Assembly (NCBI GenBank): GCA_014529385.2
Contig: CM043952.1
Coordinates: 61,210,119 to 61,274,118 of the forward strand
Direction: 5' to 3'
DNA length: 64,000 nucleotides
Source: Adiantum capillus-veneris
Lineage: Eukaryota > Streptophyta > Polypodiopsida > Polypodiales > Pteridaceae
Shown: positions 57,477 through 64,000 of the stretch, piece by piece
Layout of the letters: each line of letters starts with the position of its first letter
Position numbering within the stretch: the first letter of the stretch is position 1
The notes under the pieces: model-generated
Told to the model about the DNA's origin: nothing
The model's database searches: none
Seen by the model: only the letters and a program-made list of their open reading frames with translations
Translations under genes and position numbers: made by a program

Positions 57477-58633
57477 TGTCATGTGACACATCCAACCCTA
57501 TGTGTCCGTGGACAAGCTACAGCATGATCAGGGTTTAGTCAATCCAGTCAGTCTAGATTTAGAAGTGATCTGGCATTTTTGTGAGTCTATTCGTAGACCG
57601 TGCATGCCCAGTCACTTGGTGTAGATGTATATCCTCTGGTTGCACACAGCATGATCATCAAGCATTCCCATCAGAATCCATTAGAATTAGTTAGGGGAAT
57701 TTTCCAGTGCATTTAGCCTATTTTCCCTATTTTTGACATTTTTCACTTATTATTTTTAAGTGACTTCCCAACAAAAGTAGGTAGGGCAATTTTGCTAAGT
57801 TTGTATATAAGCAAACCCAAGTTAGCACTAAATGGCAGAAGAAGCAGCAGGAGCTCCCCGCTCAACAGGCATCTTCTCAGCAAGAACCCGTAGTACCCCC
57901 CAACCTTGGCATTTCCCTCTCCATGAGCCTAGCGTTTTTTGTCTTCATCAACAGTCCTAGCCTGGCGTTTCCAGTTTTGGCATCGCCTACAGTCCCTCTA
58001 GCCTAGCGATTCAGCCCTTCAATCATCGCCATAGTCCCAGCCTGCTAGCGTTTTTACTAACGCTACAATCAGCCCAGCGTTTTCCATTTTCAGCCATCTG
58101 CTGCAGCAGGAAGTGCAGCGTTTTCAGCCTCACAGATAGCAGCAGGTTTAGCCTTGGAGAATTGCAGAAGAACCTCTTTTTCAGCCCTCAAAAATGCAGC
58201 CAAAACCTGCGTTTTCAGCCACCCAAAACAGCCCCCAAGTTTAACAGATTTTCAGCAGTTAGAAGACCACAGATTTCAGCCCTAAAGTCGTCGTCGTCAT
58301 CCCTGTCGTCGTCACCGACATAGTTTCAGGTTGCATCAGTCCATTGCATCGTCATTGTACCACATTGTGCAATCAATAAGTAGACCACTCTCGCCGACGA
58401 GAGTGGGGCCTACGGAGGAGGGTTTTACGTCTCTGGTGTGGTATCTCTCTTCTCTCTATCTCTCAGTCTCATACACTTGCACGCACATTGTCCATTCACT
58501 TTGTTTGTGATCATAGCACTTTCCATTAAGAACGGAAGGCTCTCCCTTCCATAAGAACAAAAAGGAACCTTGAGCACAGTTCGGAGCACTCATCTTGAGC
58601 AAAGCGCAAACAATCATTCCGCTGCACCTAACA
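57477..58633 (+). repeat. Element X 3' LTR
   Basis: A 1157-base LTR matching the split 5' copy. It contains a GCGTTTTC/CAGCC-rich region, a GTCGTCGTCG run, and the inverted repeat CTCTCGCCGACGAGAG near 58390. Confidence 0.92.
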
Positions 58634-59134
58634 TTTAATGCCTCTATTTTCTCTGGATGGGGTTCGATGTTGGACTTTGTGGTCCATATTAGAACTGATC
58701 ATACATTTTGGCAAGCTTTGAGGGATTTCTTTTACTACTTTATGTCCTCCCTCCGAGAGACTCTGCATTTCTGCTTTTTATATTGGCAAGATCTCTCTCC
58801 AAGCATTCAAACACTTTTTTTGCTATTGCTAGTTCTAACTTTGGGTGTTGAATTCTGGCTCTCTTATTATACACTTCATTCATTATGTGGGGGCTTTACC
58901 ACTTGCCATTGGTAATATGCAATACTGTCAAAAAGAAAAAGTTTACGGGTGGGTGTGTTGCATTGTATTGGGATCATATGTTGTTAATCCACAAATGGGT
59001 CAGGGGATGCAGTATTTGGTCAATACTTGCATGGTGGAGCTGATGGTTACATTGTCTCAGTTGGATTCGTGATTCATCTAGGCAGTTCTTTGTGTTCTTC
59101 CATGCTTATGTTGTGGTGTTTTAAGGGTGGGGGT

Positions 59135-59169
<35 letters not shown>
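59135..59169 (+). repeat. G homopolymer
   Basis: A run of about 35 G about 275 bases before coding exon 2 of the RBP gene, inside the intron. Potential G-quadruplex in the sense transcript. Confidence 0.9.
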
Positions 59170-59170
<1 letters not shown>

Positions 59171-59442
59171 AGGGTGGAATCATATATTGGTACCTAGCTC
59201 TATACCCTCTGTTGGGCACTGATGGTGGTAGTGGGGTTGCTGTACTAGCTAGTCAATACTTGCTGATGGAGCTGATGTTTAAATTGTCCATTTGATTCAT
59301 CTAGAGGTATATTCAAATTAGTCTTTCAGTGCAGCGTTATGGTCCATTGTAGCTTCAAGGTGTTCGTTTTTATTTGGTGTAGATGGCTTCTTACCTTTTT
59401 TTGAATCACAAAATTATAACATGTTTTCATTTTTTGATGCAG

Positions 59443-59917
59443 CAAATATTGTCAGCAAAAGTCATTCGAAATAAGCAAACTTTGCTCTCTGAGGGTTATG
59501 GATTTGTAGAATTTACCTCTCATTCTGCAGCAGAGAGAGTGCTACAAACATACAGTGGCACATTGATGCCCCAAACAGAGCAAGCCTTCAGGCTCAACTG
59601 GGCCTCATTTGGTGCCGGAGAGAAGCGTCTGGATGGAGGGTCTGACCACTCTATATTTGTGGGGGATCTTGCACCTGATGTTACAGATTACGTTCTTCAG
59701 GAAACATTTAGATCTCGGTATCCATCGGTCAGAGGTGCTAAGGTCATCATAGACCCTATCACAAACCGCTCTAAGGGCTATGGGTTTGTGAGATTTGGTG
59801 ATGAAAATGAGAGAACACGGGCCATGTCAGAGATGAATGGTGTTTACTGCTCAAGCAGGCCAATGCGAATCAGTGTTGCAACAACGAAAAAGGGTCTCCC
59901 TCAGCAATACACAAAAC
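59443..59917 (+). CDS. RBP45/47-like RNA-binding protein, coding exon 2
   Basis: 158 codons plus one base. It completes RRM1 with AKVIRNK and RNP1 GYGFVEF, then TLMPQTEQAFRLNWA, the family linker. RRM2 has RNP2 IFVGDL, AKVIIDPITNRSKGYGFVRF (RNP1) and MNGVYCSSRPMRI. The exon ends at AC|GTGAGA (donor 59918). Family proteins have a third RRM, whose exons are not found before 64000, so the gene is cut by the window edge. Both visible RRMs keep their aromatic RNP residues. Confidence 0.88.
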
Positions 59918-61138
59918 GTGAGAAAAGACAACTCACAATGTTGAAATTATAATATTTTTTCTGTTTAGTATGCACATGAAAGGCAGTTTCATTGCAAGGC
60001 AGCAATGATTCTAATTTAGGCATGAAGTTATGAACTCTTGTTTCTTGCTTAGGCTACATGTGGGCCAGCACTAAACTAGAGAAGTGAAAGCTGGTGGGTA
60101 TGTTATCACTTCTTGGTTTACATATCTATGATAGTGGCAAAAAGAGCTGTCAAGACATCATGTGCACTTCAGACAAAAATTCAAAAATTTGACGTTGCAA
60201 TGTATGATTTTTTTACCATGGAATAGGAAAAGGGGATCCTTCAAAGCTGAGATTGGTGAGGGTAGGAAACAGTTTCAGAATTTTGTGGAGCTGGTTTTGG
60301 TATATTTGGCTGACTTGAAATGAGTTGATCATGAAAGAATCTAGGTTTTGGGCTTTAAAAGGAGTGATTAGGAGAGAAATAAAAGGGAAAAGCTAATTTT
60401 CTTTTTGAGATGGTCATTGCATATCATTGTCTACGACATATCATGTACATCCTGTGTTGTACGTTGAGTATCTATCCTATTCTTTTTTTCAACACCATTA
60501 CGCAATGCAGTGTGAAGTGCTATATTTCTTCATCAGCAGGCTTCTTTGTTCACCCCCCTTCCTTGTTAGCAGCTTTTTGGTAGATAGGAGAGGTGCAGGG
60601 TTTAGCGGTCTTGTTTTTGCAGGTAGGGTTCTGCTAAGACAGGTCATTGGTTTTCAGAGGGCATGGGAGGGCCTCTGTCATCCGCCAGCTCATCAAATCG
60701 TGTACTTATATTTCTATAAACTTATCCCAGATTCCGGTGGTTCAGGCGTCGGTGTTAAATTTTTGGCAGACACTCTTCATGATTCAGTGATACTTGCTGC
60801 GTACTTTGCAATGTGGATTGGACAGGCTTTCTAGTAGGCAACAAAGATATTGTAGCAGCTAAAAAGCCCCTGATAGATTCAGGGAGCCCAGAGTACAAAA
60901 GACTTGCAACCTGCAAAAAATCTCCATCCGTCGAAGCATAAGGTGCAGAAAAGCCCACCCTTAAATGTGTGAGTTACTAAAATTCAAACCATCCACCACA
61001 CAAGGGAAAGAACAGACCACCAATTTAATAAAAAATCGAAAAACCTGGAAGAGAAGAACATAAGCACGGGCCCTTGCACAAAGCAACCAGACAGCACAAC
61101 ATCAGAAGACATAACTATCAAGTGCACATGGGTTCGAT
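59918..61138 (+). other. Intron 2 of the RBP gene (start), no further exon seen
   Basis: Ordinary intron-like sequence, T-rich in parts. No RRM3 exon or transposon end recognised. Confidence 0.5.
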
Positions 61139-61480
61139 GTGTCATGTGGACATGCTACTACAACGCAGAGCCAATCGTGTAGACTAGGTAAGTAAGCCCA
61201 AGGGGAGTGTGGGCTGGAACTATTTTTGAGGCTATTTGTAGGACTTGCATGTTGGGATGGTTCTGTTGGTGCTAAGCCGGGCTAGATACTGTTAGGCCGT
61301 CACCGAGTCCATCCTGCACACATGACTTGACACAAGCCATTCTAACACATAACTGAGCTTAGAGAGCGGGCATCAGGCTCACCTCCTAGCCATAGAGCCA
61401 ATGGCTCACCCCTGAGCCTACAGCCAACGGGCTAGCCTCTACCACAATGGCTGGTCTCCCATACCACCAAACCCCACACC
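61139..61480 (+). repeat. Diverged LTR remnant resembling element X
   Basis: TGTGTCATGTGGACATGCTAC and, further on, a segment like CTATTTGTAGGACTTGCATG parallel the first ~140 bases of the X LTR (CTATTCGTAGACCGTGCATG) in the same order. Similarity fades afterwards. No target duplication identified. Confidence 0.35.
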
Positions 61481-61649
61481 GATACGGATGTGCAGGTAGA
61501 GCTGCCGAGGGCCTAGAGTCCAAGTGTTGTGATCACACAAGATGTCCCACAAATGAGACTGCAATCCTAATTTTAGGACTCACTTAAGGAGTGGCCTCGG
61601 CCGGACATAGCTCAGGTGCCCATTCTGATGTCTGGGAACAAAACACTTC

Positions 61650-63580
61650 CCCCCCTTAATTTTCACGTCCTCAACAATGTCCTCGGTTATAAAACCGGGG
61701 AAATGATTCTTCACCGGTCTTGACTCTTAACAGCTCGATGCTTCCACTTGATCAAATATTTTGAGTAAGAAGGCTTTTGAGACCGTCTGACCCTTGGTCC
61801 AAAGAGTGATGCTGCATATCGTAGTGAAAACCGTGTCCCACTGGTAGAAGTCTAACTGGTGACCTACATCTAGGATCTTTGTAGAGTGCCCGGTCTATAT
61901 CCTGAGGAAGTAAGCGTGAATACCGGATCTATCGGTAAGCCTTGAAAAAAGGTGTGGCCCCGGAATTGCAAAAGCCATGAAACTCCCCTCAGGTCACGAA
62001 CCCATCATGTATGTGCACAAAGTGCCATCCACACTGGCTGTGTTTATGGACAAACCCAGAAACAGTGCCTCAAAGACCGAGGTTCTAAAGTGCACATCGG
62101 ATCATGACTAGTGATTGTAACGCAATTGCCAACAGGCAATCTTGCGTGCGCTATCATGCACGTGAAATAACATATCCTACAGCAGATCCTGAGGGTCCAG
62201 ATGCGTGATTAAAATTGTCTTTGGAAAGTAGGGAGGATGCGTTGATCTTGCCATACCCTTGACTGGCGTGGACGGTGAGGTGGGGGTGGGGTCCACAATC
62301 GAAGCCTCCTCCCAATGGATACAATGTACTCAAAAAAGGAAAGAGGGTCTCAGTCATTGTGCAAAGAAGGCCACTGCCACTCACCAGGATACCAATCCAA
62401 CCGAACAAGGGGCTTTTCCTGCCAAATCCACAATCTCCAATGTGGTGCCTCTTGAAGAGTGAAAACAGGGTCAATACATGATCTCCTTTCGAAATAGCCT
62501 ACCACTCTAACAGGCTACCAATTAGCACTCAGTTGCTGATTAGGTGGTACCTCACTCTGGAACTTCTAGTCTGATGTGACGCCTATGATGGCTAGGCTCT
62601 TTTGGTAATCCGCAACAAAATTGCTCCATCTGCTCATGAAAGTGATCACTCGAAAAGAGGCTATTGGCAAAAAGGTATCCCAAAACCGTTTACAATAAGT
62701 AGCCAAGGTATGGTCTTTCGTCATCCTCAGATGGTTCCAAGCTGAAATGACGTCTTGTTCATACTCCTTGGTCAACCATGCTGAAGTGAACAGTCTTGAA
62801 CTTTACCCACGTTTTCAGAGCATTCTTATGCAATAGCGGCTTCCTTGAACTCTTTGGTCTTCTTTTTCTTATTTTCCAAATAGTCATACTGAGTCGGTCT
62901 CATAAGGCGGTTCTTCTTCTTACCATAGATGGTACCGAAGGGGGTGAACTCTCTAATGATGAAGACAAAAAGAACTTTGAGTGAACATGCTTCTTGGATT
63001 CAGTGAACGCCTCGAAAGTCGAATTCTGGCCTAAGTAGCCCGGATAGTCCTCTAACTTGCTTTTCTTCTGAGAGTGCTTTTTGGCTTTTATCATCTAACC
63101 GACTTTCTACTTGAGCGTTTCAAACTCTTCTTGTGAGTACAATTTCTGCTTTTGTGCACCCGGCTTTGCTTTGGTCTTCATGGTGATCTTGAGAGGTGAG
63201 TGGACGACATCTCGTCATCAAGAGTGAAGCTCATCAAGCGGGTGATTCTTCAAATACTTCATGTAGTTTAGGTCCCTGAAGTACTTGATGATTCGATTGG
63301 CACAGTGTCAACGTGGAGTTGACGTCGGTACTGTGTCTTGTCAAGATCCCCTACCGAAAACTTGCCATGGTCTTCTCCCTTTTCCTTGGAAGAAGGCTTG
63401 CTCCCGTTGGAATCTCCGTCAGTTCTCTCCGTTCCCTCGCCAAAATAGGAGATTTCTCGGAGTGAGGTTGTTGGTGGAACACCATCCTCTCTCTCGGATT
63501 CACTGCTAGAACCCATGTGGTGCTGCAGATAAAGGATCGGATCCTTTGCAGAAGAAGAATCGTATGGAAGCTGATACCAC
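61650..63580 (-). mobile_element. Second chromodomain-type gypsy related to gypsy-2, truncated interior
   Basis: On the minus strand the interior starts after a PBS-like TGGTATCAGC at about 63580. Gag (62566-63516) follows, then poorly readable text. Near 61730-61790 a YLIKWKHRAV segment suggests a chromodomain. A purine tract AAATTAAGGGGGGG (about 61640-61665) suggests the 3' end of the interior. The pol core is missing, as in gypsy-2. Confidence 0.6.
62566..63516 (-). pseudogene. Gypsy gag relic related to gypsy-2 gag
   Basis: The minus-strand ATG at 63516 (MGSSSESERED) opens an acidic N-terminus. Pieces in different frames then match gypsy-2 gag: DYPGYLGQNSTFE (gypsy-2: FPGYLGRQSTFD) and EYEQDVISAWNHLRMTKD (gypsy-2: EYERDIRAAWNHLRMTKK). 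The order is the same but much of the capsid is missing, and several stops occur. Confidence 0.75.
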
Positions 63581-64000
63581 TATAACATGTTTGGACACCC
63601 AAGAAAGAAATCAATAGCAACATACAAGAGAAACTACAACAATTGAACTTGAAAAGAGATGAGAGAGAGAGAAGAGGAGGTCAACACGAAGCGGTAGAGG
63701 TTCGCTTCCAGATGCACTGGCCCCAGAGGTTGGCGCCCCTTTTATCATTTCTTTCTTGATTAATCATAAAGTGTACAACTACTGAGGGTCTCCTTCCTCG
63801 CGATGCTCCCAAATTAATATGCGGAAGGACCCCTAGCCTCATATTTAAATGTTCAAAGGGGCCCTAAACTGGGCGTCCCCCAACAATGGCCTGCGAAAAG
63901 CTCATGCCAAATCCTTCCAGAGCTGGCCGTAAGGACAGCCACATGGCAGCCCGTAAATCGTGGCGCGATTTGTAGAAGCAGCCGCCAGACTTTGGTTTTT
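63581..64000 (-). repeat. LTR of the right-hand gypsy, cut by the window edge
   Basis: From 63581 (TATAACATGTTTGGACAC; gypsy-2 has TGTAACAGACTTGGACAC) the sequence follows gypsy-2 LTR landmarks: GCACTGGCCCC, TTGGCGCCCCTTTTATCATTTC, TTAATCA and a first-exon-like CTTATTTAAA block as CATATTTAAA. This is the 5' LTR on the minus strand. Its outer end is outside the window. Confidence 0.7.

Larger units (their letters stand above)
48022..58633 (+). mobile_element. LTR element X: gag-protease only, with nested gypsy-2
   Basis: The 5' LTR is 48022-48432 plus 53385-54126 and the 3' LTR is 57477-58633 (1157 bases). Both begin TGTCA(C/T)GTGACACATCC and end TAACA. A perfect target duplication TTTAA flanks it (48017-48021 and 58634-58638). 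The PBS TGGCATCAGAGC starts at 54128. Purine tract AAAAGGAGGGGA precedes the 3' LTR. The 3.35-kb interior holds gag, a retropepsin and acidic repeats but no pol. Element length without gypsy-2 is about 5.66 kb. Confidence 0.92.
38896..59442 (+). other. 20.5-kb intron of the RBP45/47-like gene
   Basis: Donor GTACTT at 38896 and acceptor TTTTTTGATGCAG ending at 59442 are both phase 0 and join VTGE to QILSAKVIRNK, as expected inside RRM1 of this family. Identified transposable elements and LTR remnants add up to about 16.7 kb of it, on both strands. Unassigned intron DNA lies at 38896-39396, 40513-41530, 46711-47033, 47413-48021 and 58634-59442. Confidence 0.8.

Overview
The window is nuclear DNA of a land plant. 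It carries an SR splicing factor of the plant-specific RS subfamily, an RBP45/47-type triple-RRM gene, PLS-type PPR remnants, and plant-type Ty1/copia and Ty3/gypsy retrotransposons primed from tRNA-like sites. A degenerate Penelope-like reverse transcriptase (DKA, PKxHK-like and RYxDD signatures) is unusual for flowering plants and makes a fern, other seed-free plant or gymnosperm plausible. The lineage is an inference only. AG/CT dinucleotide microsatellites are conspicuously frequent.

Layout. (1) 1-6.8 kb: two direct copies of a ~0.9-kb block, about 5.87 kb apart. Between them lies a decayed two-ORF Penelope-like element, then a candidate promoter and first exon. (2) 6.8-9.7 kb: mostly anonymous, with PPR pseudogene scraps. 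(3) 9.7-13.1 kb: a 447-bp Mutator-type MITE with an imperfect 8-9 bp target duplication sits 6 bp upstream of the TATA box of a complete five-coding-exon SR gene (227 aa). (4) 15.8-32.6 kb: an old Ty3/gypsy element whose 5' LTR was split by a younger Ty1/copia element (15859-21385, perfect 5-bp target duplication). (5) 32.6-38.5 kb: gene-free. (6) 38.6 kb to the right edge: an RBP45/47-like gene. Its coding exon 1 (38644-38895) and exon 2 (59443-59917) are separated by a 20.5-kb intron. About four fifths of that intron is transposable elements: two hAT-like MITEs, a pol-less gag-protease LTR element (41531-45856), a rearranged LTR remnant, and a second pol-less gag-protease LTR element (48022-58633). 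The last carries an internally deleted chromodomain gypsy (48433-53379, minus strand) nested in its 5' LTR. A related minus-strand gypsy runs off the right edge.

How the parts work together. The two expressed-looking genes are both RNA-binding proteins of pre-mRNA/mRNA metabolism, but they are unlinked functionally as far as can be seen. All long retroelement ORFs carry stops, frameshifts or mutated catalytic residues. Several elements nevertheless have exact terminal repeats and target duplications, so insertion order can be read: gypsy-1 before copia, and element X before gypsy-2. The most unusual content is the pair of gag-protease-only LTR families, a second retropepsin-like domain placed after integrase in gypsy-1, the plant Penelope-like element with its ORF1, and the MITE next to the SR gene promoter.
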